Shown here in pieces: positions 1-12,400 of a stretch of 64,000 nt of DNA. The translations under genes and the position numbers were made by a program. The stretch is from Vitis vinifera (Eukaryota; Streptophyta; Magnoliopsida; Vitales; Vitaceae), in assembly GCF_030704535.1 (NCBI RefSeq), contig NC_081813.1:1272501-1336500 (forward strand), read 5' to 3'. The notes beneath the pieces were generated by a model that worked only from the letters and a program-made list of their open reading frames with translations, searched no databases and was not told the DNA's origin. Position 1 is the stretch's first letter; every line of letters starts with the position of its first letter.

Positions 1-2518
1 AGTGTCCATAATTTTAAAAATTCCAGCCGCTGAATTTCAGGGTCTGAAATAATAGATAAGGATTCCACTTCATGGGGGGAGAAGTACCGACGAGCAAACG
101 ACAATATATTGTTCTTTGTAGTCCGCTGCTTTTCCTCCACATCAATACCAATCTGTAATTAGAAAAGGGAATCCAACATTTTAGTAGGTGTTTCATCAAC
201 AGCAACAACAACTTAAAACAGTTACCAATCAGGTAACCCAATATAGTCACCACGTAAGCTGAAAATGAATATGCAACACATGGAAGGATTAGAGTTGTAC
301 CGGTGAATCCAGAGTCACTCCACAGGCTATCAAAGAAGAAGTGTGTGAGATGTTGAAATGCAATGGTGGTGGGTTCCGATCATAATGATTTTGCCAATCT
401 ACCTGTTCATATATGGGGGGGAAGTTATAACAGAGAACATATTAAGACTCGAAAATATAAGAGAAGGAAAAAAGACAGAAAGTTAATGAGGAACATATTG
501 AAAATCCACGAGGCATCCCGGTTCAAGAAAGGAAAACTAACCTCAGGCTTCCCGTAGATGTTTTTCCTAAACTTCAAGGATGTTGGACTAACTTGAGAAT
601 TAATCTGATCTAGCAAGAGACAATGTAATAAAGTAATCACTCAACCTCAGCAAACATTTCTTTTCCACATAAATAAATCAAAATGGTATCTAGTGAAAAG
701 AAAACATACAAGAAACCTAATAATGGAATTGTTGACAGTACTTTAGAACATTCAATGATTCAAAAGAATTTTATCATGATTTACACACATGCCATTTTTA
801 TTCAAAAGCTTTTTCTACTGTATCTGTTTCTCTATCTCTTAAGCTTGATCTTAGTGAGATTTTCGAGAAGGGTGGAGTAACCAGTCTGTTCTGCAGGGAC
901 AATTGTAGGACCCATCCTCCTGCATTTGCAACAAAGGTCTCAGTTCTTCTCAAGTTATGTTAGGAGTCACAGTGTACAATCCACCAGAACTCCACACCAA
1001 GAAAGCCAATAGTGATCCACATCAGAAAGTGACGTAGCCATGTCACTGCTTGATATGGACTATGGAGTCTATGGTAAGAGTCAAGTGAATTTTTCCAACA
1101 TGGAAAATTCTACATATCAAAGAAAAATCACAAATGGAGAATGCTTCTCCTTACTCCACTTTTTATAGGATAAAGTGCAATAAGACCATTATGGTCATTT
1201 TTTGTATTTGAAATGAAAGAAAATGAAGTGGCCATAAAAGAAGTAGAAGTAGATGAATTCTATCATGAAAATCTTCTTGTATAACATTTCTCATAATAAA
1301 AACACAAAACGTAATCCAATATTTGATGTGGACAATGGTCAAATTAATTATTTAAATTTCTTAAAAGGACCAATTCTATTAATCAATTAACCGATTTTAA
1401 AATTGTATACCAGTGCCAATATCATTGAGAACAGAAGCACAAATGAGACAATCTGAGTTGACAAACAGGTTTTATACACACAATGCTTTAGAATCCTTGA
1501 AAAATATCATTTTTAAAGTGCTTGAATATTATTTTTTTAACAAATGTAGGAATCCATTGAACTAGAACTACTCATCGATAAATAGCCCATGGGCCATTTT
1601 TCAAATCCACGGAATAATCTCATTGATTCCTAACTTCCTATTAGGCTATTGCTTGCTGCAATGACAAAGTCTCAGGTTTTCAAACATAAAAGCTTCCTTT
1701 TGAGTTTTCTTTTTCTTATGGCCATTTGTGCAAAAACGTTTCAAGTCCCAAAACCCCACAAAATAGGCATGTACATTTTAATAGCCTTTGATTTCATAGA
1801 CGCACAATTTTTTTTTTACATTGAACAGTCTTAACAGTGGAAAACTAATGGCGTTTGAAAACATGCATTTGCATGTCAACTTCAATGTTTTATAACATAA
1901 TAAGATTTGGTATACTGAATAACCCATGCACACAGATTACAATAAAATATAAATAAGATGTTAATAACATCTAATTTGCCAATAGAGAGGCAATTTTCTT
2001 CTTAAGTGCAACCCTAATGTAAGAAATAAATAAACAGAAAAATAAAATAAAACAAAACAAAATCAAGAAATTTTAGGGGAAAAAGAAAGGACATACATCT
2101 TGCAATGGTAGTGCGAACCAATGCACGGGCTAGCAGTGCACTCTTTTTAAGATTGTCTCCATGCATTCGAAGAACATTTTCTTTCTCACACGGTGATAAA
2201 ATGTCCAAATATTGATTCAAGAGGGTTGCACTCTTCACTTCATCAGGTAAAATGTACCAAAAGTGGGTTTCCCTGCAAATAAAAGTAAACTGTTGATCAT
2301 TGCTTTGGATACTAAAAGTCCTGGAAGAAAGAAGTAGGAAGATTGCATTAGATAATATGACAAGAACATATCCAAAATACAAAGTAATTGCATAAAAGTC
2401 CCACTTTGTGCTCATCAAACATATACAAAACAACAAGCCATAATAAAACACAAACCACAACCCAACCCACCCCACAACACCCAATCCAAATCAAATCCCA
2501 CCAACCATAAACCCAAAA

Positions 2519-2556
<38 letters not shown>

Positions 2557-2755
2557 TAATAATAATAAAAGATTGCATCTCATACATAGAAAATAAGATG
2601 CATCATAAAAGAGCACTTGAAATGGGGCATAACAAATAAAGAAATGTTAAAGCTAAGCCGTACATTCGAGATGGAAGCTGTACAGGGACCAGAGCAGATG
2701 AAGAAAAAGAGAAATTCCTTTGGAAGCAATGTATCTTCATTGTAAAACTTGCCAT
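1..2755 (-). CDS. Sfp-type 4'-phosphopantetheinyl transferase, probably mitochondrial (partial, 3' end outside window)
   Basis: Transfers the phosphopantetheine arm from CoA to a carrier-protein serine. In Arabidopsis the homologous single-copy enzyme activates mitochondrial acyl carrier protein. Coding exons on the minus strand, in order: 2755-2664, 2272-2097, 609-542, 402-301, 152-1; all have GT/AG borders and the phases add up (about 196 residues here). Exon 2 gives the family N-terminal block THFWYILPDEVK and the motif KKSALLARALVRTTIARY (last residue made across the junction). Exon 3 gives LKFRKNIYGKPE, exon 4 gives PPLHFNISHTSSLIACG, and exon 5 gives the Mg-binding GIDVEE and ends just inside the WTLKE motif. 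The first 30 residues are rich in Ser, Phe and basic residues with no acid, which fits a mitochondrial presequence. Start chosen at the first ATG of that exon; a second Met lies at residue 6. Family call is firm; mitochondrial targeting is inferred. Confidence 0.9.
2519..2569. repeat. (AAT)n microsatellite
   Basis: About 16 AAT units with one GAT interruption, inside intron 1 of the phosphopantetheinyl transferase gene. Confidence 0.95.
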
Positions 2756-2848
2756 GTGCAGAAATGAGAACATATACACTGTCTTCTAGACCATTCTTTC
2801 ACAACAACGTCGTCAAAGTACTGCTACAAGGCTAAATAGAGCAGAAAC
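2756..2848 (-). other. 5' UTR part of phosphopantetheinyl transferase exon 1
   Basis: Reading the minus strand, a pyrimidine-rich stretch ending TTGTATTGCAG stands just before 2848, and the sequence then runs without an intron signal into the ATG at 2755. This makes the first coding exon an internal exon with a spliced leader. Inferred from the splice signal only. Confidence 0.45.
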
Positions 2849-3851
2849 CTGCAATACAAGAAGATAATCATGCCATGACACAACAAAAAATATGTAATAA
2901 AGCATCCTAAGTATTATATAGACAACTAAGACAAGCATCTAACTTTCAGACCAAAGTATAACCAGTGGAGCAGCCCCCGCAGAAGTCAAGTAGAACACAC
3001 AACAAAGATGTATCAAAATGTGTATGCCATATACTTGATGTTCCTATGGAATATGACAACAACGGATTTGAGACAAAGGAATAGGAAATAGTGCATATTG
3101 CGCCTGTGCATGTAGATTTTCAAGTTTTTTGTTCCATTCTTTTCTACTCAAGAGTAAGATCTCCATCTCTTACTATTAGGTTGCCAGATTCTGAACAGAT
3201 ATCCAAGAAAAAACAAAAATAAATATATACAAATATGATAATTGGCCAGTAACTGGATGAAGGCTCATAAAACATTCATTGTTGGCTTAATAGAGTAATG
3301 GCTGGAATTCATTAACAGGGACAAGCAATTGTGTATTTTTCACAGAACATAACAGAAAAACCACCAATCAAATGCATATACACTAAGTATAAACTAAAAA
3401 GTTTAAGGCCATATGGCATTTAGCATATTTGACCATATGCATCAAAATCTGAATAAGTCATGAACACAAGTGACTGGTACACAGGATATTATAGCCCAAA
3501 ATCAAATCAAATCCAATCCTAAGAATTGCTGTTGCACACTTGACAGCAGTTCCCTAGTTTCAAGTGGGTCTTTAAATGAATCCCTAATTAAGTTGGCAGT
3601 TCCTCAGTTCACCTCTAAATCAAAACCCTGAGTTGTAAGAAACCAATTTCTAATTAAATCCCAAAATCCAATTTCAGAAACCCTAAGAAAAATACCTAGC
3701 ACTAAAAGAAAACAGCAACTGATGACCTAGTCCCAATTCAGAAACCCTAATTAAAACCCGAAGCTATAAGAATTTTTTTTTGAAGAAACTCAAACTTTTC
3801 AAGGATTGACAATAATTATTTTTTCAGAAGATAGTTTTAACAATGGCATAC

Positions 3852-3920
3852 CTGAGAGCAGAGAGAGAGTAGATTGAGAGGAAGGTTTGAGAAGAGAGAG
3901 AGTTTATTATGGAAGTAGCT
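3852..3920 (-). other. Possible first leader exon of the phosphopantetheinyl transferase gene
   Basis: On the minus strand this is a CT-rich stretch of the kind seen in plant 5' leaders, ending in TCTCAG followed by a GTATGC donor at 3851-3846. It would splice to the acceptor at 2849-2850. No TATA box was identified with certainty. The intron between (2849-3851) holds no gene I can see; it carries scattered telomere-like AACCCTAA words near 3590-3750. Confidence 0.3.
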
Positions 3921-6900
3921 GCCAGATGCATGCAAATGAGCATGCAACACAAAATATGAAAAGAAAATAATTTATGAGTTTTATTATTTATAAAATAAAT
4001 TGAAAATTAAGAAAGTTAAAATACTAATATCATGGTATTTATGTTAAACAGGCAGCATTTACTAAAAAACATTAACTTTTGCATTTTCAAGAAATATTAT
4101 TCAAACTTTTTTTTTTGTTTAATAAATGAATGCCTGGCAGTTGTCAAATCAAGGAAGTGAAAAAAAAATGACGTTGGACTGGTTCAAATATTACTTAAAA
4201 ATGATAATACACTTTCTCTTGAAGACTATTGGGAACTCCAGGCTATTGGGAAGCTGCATAAATTTGATAATTCACTTATTTAGGGCTCAGAACAGATTAG
4301 AGATCATTTTTGCCAATAGGTGAGCCAAAAAGGAAATTTCCAGCTATATATCTAAGTGTCAGCAGATATTTTTATTGCACAAAGAGGAATCCAAAGCCAG
4401 ACACTTGCATTTTTGCACATAAATTTCCAGTTATATTTCAGAAATAAAACAAAATGCAGTTGTTTTTCTGTGAATTTCTGAAAGGGGCAGGTAAATAACT
4501 AGAATTGTGGAAAAACATAAAGGTACATGCAGATACAAAATGGAGAACGACAACTCAAATATGAGGGAGACCTTGCTCACAACATATGAGCAGCAAGCTA
4601 CAACTGTTGGGATTGCAGCTAAGGTTATCAAGTGAGTAAGACAAGGGACTAGAGTTCACTCAGCTTGGGCTCAGACGGGGAGGCTAACCATCATGAAGGG
4701 TGTAAGAAGTTGGCATTAGTTCTTTCAACCAAGACTTCGAGACAGTTGAGTTCTTTCAATGAAATTGGGAAAGTAAGAGTGGTTGTAGATCGTGAGTGTA
4801 CTACAGCTATTTGCATAAGCCCTATGGTGCCCTTTGTATATGCCCTTGTGTACTTCAATGTGCCCATTTGCTAGACACTGTTAAAGTGTTAATATAATTT
4901 CTGCTGCCTATCAGGAATAAAAAAATCTCGAGTGCTTTAATCAAGAATCCATGTTTAATCTCCAATTCCTTCTTCTCCTGGGCTCTTCCCTCTAGAAGTA
5001 GGGGCTCGGGTCAGCATGCCCTTGATTCTTGCCACTGATGCCCTTTGCTTTCTTAGTTTAACTAATCCACTAATCATGAATCCCTTGTTGGCTTTGCTCC
5101 AGTTCAAGTTTATTCTTCATACCTTTCTCTGTTTTTTTTCTCTATGATCATGTTCCTTCCTCTTTGCATGGATGATGGAACAGGAGAAAAATAAATTAAA
5201 AATTTTTTAAAATAATTTATACTCTATATGCCTCAATTAAGGGTGTGAAATTTTCAAAACAGGTTTAAAGCACTCATCCCACAACAAAAAGTACAAACAC
5301 ATCAATTAAAAAAATACAAAAAACATAAAACCTGTTTTTTCCATACTTGAAAACACATTTGGGAAAACAGTTTTTTGAGAGTTTGTTTCGAAAAAATGGT
5401 TCCATACAAATAAGGAGAATGATTGAAAATAAAGCACTACAAATAAAAATTACTTTTTACAAATATTTGAAAATATAGAAAACAGGTTGAGAACATTCCC
5501 AATTCCCAAACAGACCCCATTGTTTTCAAGCTTGGAAAGTATGTCTATAAACAAATCTTGGTAGCAAAATCACCTACTTTATCACCTGGGTGGATTGTAC
5601 TCCATAATCATCTCAATACCCAAATATAGTAATCTTATCAATCCTCATAAAAGCAGTCTCTTCCAAAAACATACCAAGACACCTATCTTGGAAACACAAA
5701 ATTGATTAGCTTGCTTTCATATTCACGGAAAGAAGCACGCTACAGCTATTAGTACCTCATTGTCCTCGGGCAATTATTTCCTTCACCCCCCCTGGATGGT
5801 TGACATGGAACAAAATATGGAATCCCCCTTCACCCTCTTGGAAACTCATAATGAAAAATGCTAATGGAGAAGGCATTACTCTCATCTCTTTGGACCAAAC
5901 CAAACAACTTCATACTCACATTACAAACCTTGATAGATTAAGAGTCATGTATCTTCGAAAGCTATGTTTGGTTCCATAAAGTACTAAAGAAATAAAAAAA
6001 ATACTAAGAAAAATTATTTTTTTAAGTTTGACTCTACCATAAAAATTACAAAAAAAAAAGTCAACTATAATTAAAACTAATAAAAAAATTTATATATTTT
6101 TAAATTATTTAATCTTAAATAACTTTAAAATAGTATATAAAAATAATTAATTAACTTTAAATTTATTTTTTTATTTTTCTTCAATTTTTCTTCCCCCTTC
6201 TTTTCCTCTCTATTTTCTTACCCTAGCATTTTCCCACAAACATTCCAAGAACCAAACATACCCGAAATGAGTAGTACCGTTTCGCACGAAACAAATTCTC
6301 CCAGAGAGACGCAAGGAATGACCACAACACACCAACCCAGCCAACCCTACCCTTGTTTTCAATAAATTTCACCTATCCCCTTTTGTTTATTTGGGAAAAT
6401 GCTTCTTCCCCAAATCCATTTTACGGTTCAAAAACTAGCAGTTCAGGAAAAGGAAAACCAAAAGAATCTGGGGTTGTGGGAAGAAGAAGATTAACCAATG
6501 AAAGAGATATGCATCAAACGTAACAGCAAATTTCTCAATATACCCACTTACAGCATCGATCATTAGAACAATTTCCGCATAAATTTCATGACATTAACTT
6601 CAAAGACTGAAAAAAAAATGAAAAAGAAAAACCAAACATATATTCCAGAAGACTATTGAAAAGAGAAGGATGAAACGATCAAATCAAATCTATTCCACGT
6701 GAAAATTGAAATCAAATTCACACAAAAAAAAAAAACCCATTTTTCTACCTGTGAGCCAAACAAATATAGAACGAGGCAAAACCAAAGGCGAGAGAAACAA
6801 GGGGAGAAACCCAGAAGGTACCTTAAACGACGTCGTAATGTAGTGCCCCATGTGAAGAGAAAGCGAGGAGTTTGAAAATAAACCCTCATCTCTTTTTTTT

Positions 6901-8780
6901 TTTTTTTTTAATTACATTTTGAAAATACCATACAAATTGAGACCCAATTTCGAAACTATGATTTTTAAATTTATACTCAAAATGCACTTTTTAATATATT
7001 ATTTTTAATTAAAATAAAAAATAAATATAAAGTGAATAAAATATTTTTATATATATTTTACTTATATTTAATATTTTGTATACAAATTTAATAATTTAAA
7101 AATATATAATTTTTTTAATTAATTTTAATTATATATATTAATTAAATGTTGATAAACTATTTTCATTTATTATTTTAAATTTATTTTACTTATTTTAAAA
7201 ATACGAAAAAATTAACTAAGAAAAAAATGCAGATAATTTTTTTTATATTTTAAATAATTTAGAAATATATAAAATTTTAATTAATTTTAACTATAATTTA
7301 TTTTTTTGTATTTCTTATAATAAAATTAAATAAGATAAAATCAATTTTTATATATTTTTTTCTCTTATTGCTTTGGAGAATCAAACACAATAAAAAGGTT
7401 CAAAAAAAAAAAACTAAAAATGAAAATGTTTCATCAATTTTCAATTATTATTAATTGTTATATACGACTGTCCCATCTCATGGGTAACGTGGGACAGGCC
7501 CGTTAGGCTTGTCGTGATCTCATAGGCTCCTTAAAGTTGTACCATTTGGTCAACAGTTCAGCACGTGACCCCCCTACACCATTATTGGAAGGTACTACAC
7601 GTCTCTCCACAAACATTATCTCATTCATATTATATAATGTAAATCTAAATTCCAAATTTTAATAATATTTTTTTCTATAATTTTTAAAAATAAAAATGAA
7701 AATTAACAAAAATATAATTTTTTTCTATATTTACTGTGAATTATTGCCTAGACTTTGGTCAAATTGGACTACTCGGGTCGGGTCATACTTGGTTTGGGTT
7801 GCCTACCCGACCATTTTATCACCCGAATGCCCACAAACACTGGATAAAAATTATAATTTCAAAGTTTATTTTCAGTGTTATTAAAGTTTTATGTTAAATA
7901 AAGAATAATTAATAATAAAATGATCCAAATAAATCATATGACTCACATCCTAATTTTTAAAATTTAATTTGAATTTTATAAAATTTTTCATTAAATGTAA
8001 AAATCAATATAAAATAAAATTATGTATATTTACCTTGTAAACCCCTTTTAGAAATTAAAGTAAAATTTATTTGAATCTATTGAAAATAAAATATATTTCC
8101 CAACTAAATTGTATTTATTTAAATAAAATGATAAAAATAAAAATCAAATTCATTAATCATTATAAGATTTTAAGTTTTAACAAAATAAAATAATAATAAT
8201 AAAAATTTTAATATGTTTTAATTTAAATTGATGGAAATACCATATGTATATGTGATCGGATAATTAAAAATATTAAAATTCTACAAAGAATAACGAATTA
8301 GTCACACGTGATATTTTTATTAATTAAAATTAATATAGTCTAATAAAAAAATATAATATTAGTATTTAAAAAACTTTGAAGACGATTTGTTCAATTTTAA
8401 ATTCGATGAGGCGAAATATTAAAAACGTGAAAGATTAAGGAGGTAAAGTGGATTAAACTTAGACAAAAATATATTCGCTCTCAAAGCCACGTGGCATTGT
8501 TTCATTGGTATTTTGCAAATTCCAGTGGTTGCAACCTACCACAGATGATTTAAACCTACGGTCTCAACCTAAGGTGCACGAAACACCACGACCCGCGGGG
8601 CACTGGAAAACCACCCGGACTCCAAGCCTCCTTCTCAACTCCACTTAATAAAGAGATTCGAATCCGAAACTGTAGGATGGTAAACACAGCGTACTAGAAA
8701 AGCGAGGCAGTACTTAGAAAAAGCAAAAAAATAAAAAATAAAAAAAGAAAATAAAAAACAAATAAAAATAGAAATAGATC
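3921..8780. other. Intergenic spacer
   Basis: No supportable gene. The stretch is AT-rich, above all 5960-8480. It contains a fold-back-type repeat around 5220-5530, a terminal-inverted-repeat element at 5961-6262, a 10-base palindrome ACGACGTCGT at 6826-6835, and a poly(T) run near 6892-6909. Short open frames here have no recognisable family and look like chance. Confidence 0.6.
5961..6262. mobile_element. MITE-like element, family A copy 1
   Basis: Begins GCTATGTTTGGTTC and ends GAACCAAACATACC, which are near-perfect inverted repeats. The inside is AT-rich and non-coding. A CGAAA word sits on both sides (5956-5960 and 6263-6267) and may be the target duplication. The same ends and internal purine/pyrimidine pattern recur at 29054-29380 and, more diverged, at 53303-53562. 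Confidence 0.65.
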
Positions 8781-8789
8781 GATTTATTC

Positions 8790-8978
8790 CCAAGATTTTC
8801 ATTTCTTCTCTCCGAAGTTTCTTCTCAAATCTCTCTCTTCCTGTCTATCCGAAAACTCGCTCTGCAACTCAGTCTCTGCCTCTTCGGACTCAGTCTCAAA
8901 TCCCTGTCGATTCGAATCCGTTGCCATCCATCGATTTTTCGGAGTCCACGCGGCGATCATTCGCGAAGTACTCCTATG
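8790..8978 (+). other. 5' UTR exon 1 of the telobox-MYB gene
   Basis: CT-rich leader (TCTCTCTCTTCC style) ending CTCCTATG, followed by a GTGAGG donor at 8979. It would splice to the acceptor at 9440-9441. Start of transcription is only approximate. The exon ends in an ATG, which matters for a possible upstream ORF (see findings). Confidence 0.55.
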
Positions 8979-9475
8979 GTGAGGACCCTAGAACTCTCAC
9001 AAATTTCATGTGATTTTATTTTCTCTCGAAATGCGTGTTTTCTTGGTGAATTCGGAGGGTTCTAGCTCTTAATTTTGTTTGTCTTGTTCTGTTTGGTTGC
9101 CGAGAAAATGTAGGAAAATGAAAGAAAAGGAAAGAAAATGGAAATTGAGAGTTAGGTGTGATTGCTTGGAAAGTGTGAGAACAGGAGGTGCGCTTGAGTG
9201 AGGTCTAGTGCGACTGTTTGGTTTAAATTAGGTAAAATAGCGAAGGACGTAATAATTTTTTTTAATATTTATTTTTATTATTTGTACTGCTTTTACTCTA
9301 TGTTTTTTTGTCGAGAATCGAACCGGGGGTTTAGGGGTTTTGGAAGGTGGGGCATGGGAGCAGTAATGCATGTTTAAAGTTTGAATTTTGAAAAGAATTA
9401 GAAAAATTAACTTTCTTTGTGAATTTTTTTTGGATTTTCAGTTTGTGTATTTGAGTTGCATGTGGTGGATTTTAC

Positions 9476-12400
9476 ATGGAAACAGTGGTTGGAGTTGAGG
9501 GGAATGATGAAGCCAAGTTTGAGGACTGTGTGGTTGAGAAAAGTGGCCCTGAACCAACTCAGTCGAAGCAGATTGCTGACCCGGTTGTGTATAAGCTCGT
9601 TCGGGTAAGCATTTAAAACATTTAATATTAATTTTTTTCAATGGCTATTGTTTGGGAAACAAAATTGGGACCTTCTGGATATGAAATTTCTGAGATAGGG
9701 AGTGTGCTGGTATGGAAACCGTGACTGGTAAGTATTCTAGTGGTGGTTTGGCAGTTTTTGGATGAGGATGAGGTTTGGCTTCATAAGTTGCTATCTAGTT
9801 CAAATTATTCAATTTAATACCACTTTAATGAAGTGTTATTTTATGCAAAATTAAGGATATTTTTTGGGTGGGAGCTGAGTCACCATGTTTGTCACAGTTT
9901 TACCATGGTCAATGAGTTAAATTGTTGTTTATTCTCTTTAGATGAGTTGAGTTTTGGGTGTCCCAAATAGCCTCTTAAATGAATTGAAATATGGAATTGA
10001 GGAAGTCACATTCTTCCTTTTTAGTTCTAACTAGTAAGCGACTCTAGTAAGTGACTCAGTTCTGGCATTTTTTGTTTTGCTATTTCACTAAATATGACTA
10101 TAGATTATGAGCATGACCATTTCTTCCTTAGTATAATTTGTTGACTGGTTGGGCTCTTATTAAGGAGGCTGTTGTTTTGTTGCCCCTCTATTCTTTTGGT
10201 GGCGCCTTTAGGCATCCATTGTACACTTCCTGTGTAGTTTAGGGCTCACCGATGACGTTTCTTTTTTATAATATTCTCATGCTTTACCCATAAAAAAAAA
10301 TTCATGAGCATTCTCTGCAATTTGGTTGTGGTATTGTGGATTAATTTCTATTAGTCATTTCCAGACTAAAATGAAAATAGCTCAATAAATGAATTATCAA
10401 AGCATTATCCTACCTTGAAAAGGTTTTGCCATATGAAAAATCTATGCAACAGTTGGAGCCCTTTTGACGGGAACTCATTGCACTGCATATTGACTTTATA
10501 AATGTTGAAGAAATTTATTTGCATTATAATCCACTTTAATTTTTCTGTTGGTGAGGAGGGTTCTAGATCTTTCTAAAGATATGCGTTGTTCTTTTTGCTT
10601 GATGTTGTAGAGTGTCAAATTGGGAGAGCAAATTAACAACCCTGAAAATATTAATAAAAGGGGGAGAGGAATTTTGGTTGAATAATTATTATTTTTATAA
10701 GTAATTTTGGTTGAATAATTATTGTACTAAACAGGTAGGGGAATGATTAGTTGGACTGGTTTTAAAGTATTTGAAAGAAATAGCTGCTTAACTATTAACC
10801 AAAGCCTTCGGAGAATAACCAATCATTTAGTGTTATAGCTCGCATGAGTAACTAATTGGAAACAGGGTAATCAATTATCTTGCTTTGCATAATAAATCGA
10901 TATGGACATGAACTTGCTGAAAGGGAGATCTGTAGTAGGACACTTAATTGTCCTTGATTAATATCTTTAAGGTGTATTCAGTACTGAGAATCGGAATGAT
11001 CAATTGCTCTGCCCAAAAACAATTAATGTGACCTTTGGTTTAGCTGAGACTGTGGGAAGAGGAAGTGTAATAAGAACACTTAATTGTCAAGGTGGGCAAA
11101 GTTGGCCAGTTTGTGCAAAATTGCCCTGTGCCGCCCTCATACATGATTTTGCTTGCCTTGTTTTATGGTTAGAATAGGCAAGGTGAAACTTCACTTGAGC
11201 AAAGTTAAGATGCATATAATGGGCCCCAAGCAGGCTGCTGTGTAAGCTGATGGTTTTGAGTGGCTGGGAATGTCCAGCCCTTGAGGATCACATGTCACAA
11301 TAAAGTGGCCACTTATTTTCACATAATCAATTTAAAAAGGGGCTTAACAATGGCAAACATGGGATGCAACTGAGTAAACTAACCAGCGATATGTACAACA
11401 CATCTAGCAGCTACTTGAGCTTTTGAGTATTCATCATCAATTCATGGGGGAGGATTTTGATGATGGACCAACTTAAAAGAAGGGGATGAGAATACTGAAT
11501 AGATGGTATTTGTGCAAAGGAGATGAAGAAACAGTTGATCATATTCCTTCATTGTTCGAAAGCAGTCATGCTGTGGCATATTGTTTATGCTCTTTTTGGT
11601 ATAGAATGGGTGATGCACTACACTGTGAGAGAGACCCTTTTAGGTTGATATGGATCCTTCATTGGGGAGACAAGGAAAAAAAAAGCTTGGAGAGTAGCTC
11701 CCTTGTTTTTATTTTGAGCCATTTGAAAAGAAAGAAATAGGAGAGCTTTTGAAAGAAACATTAAGAAAGAGAACCAAGCAATCAAGCAAACCTTCATGTA
11801 CATATTTTGGGAGTGGGTTAGAATGTATATTGGTGAGATAGCTCTTTGTTCACATTGGACTTCTTTGATTGGTCAAGCTCTAAGTGAGGTAGGGAAGTTG
11901 TTTTTTTTGTAATCCCTTAGCTTTGTTTGGCCGTTTGGCATCCTTGTATATACCTTTGCATGCCCTTTTGTTAGGTGCTATTAGTATATTCTACCTTTGC
12001 CTACCAAAAAATCAATTCATGGTTGAGAATAGATCACTTGTTCGTTTAATCTAGCTATGAGAACTTTTGTTCAGGTGGCTAAGTGAGAGAGTAATAAGAA
12101 CACTTAGCAGCTTCTGATAAAGGACACATGGCAATTGCCTAAGTCAAATGGAAGCTTGCTATGCTCTGAAATTATCTGTAAGAATTCTCTGTGTCACTGA
12201 TTTTCATGACTGAAGACTGCTAGGTTGGTGCACAAATAAGTTGAGAATGCTAAAAACTATATGGACACCAAAAGCAAATGAGAGTAGTGTCTGTGTAGGT
12301 AGGGTAAGTTCTATTATGAAGTTTAACTATTATTTGGAGTGGACATATATGTATATTATACCTTTGGTTGCATTAATTCTTAAGTGGTCTTAATCAAGGT

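Noticed and set aside
4640..4975. Stretch resembling a LINE tail (TTTGTATATGCCC ... CCTATCAGGAATAAAAAAA)
   Set aside because: No coding remnant and no flanking duplication found; similarity is limited to a few short words.
6653..6889. 78-codon minus-strand ORF near a possible donor site
   Set aside because: Hydrophobic, low-complexity product with no family; the composition fits leader or spacer DNA. A further leader exon of the phosphopantetheinyl transferase gene is possible but not shown.
9085..9150. TGTTTGGTTGCCGAGAAAATG in intron 1 of the telobox-MYB gene, similar to MITE family A ends
   Set aside because: No matching opposite end; this phrase is frequent in plant first introns, so it was not called an element.
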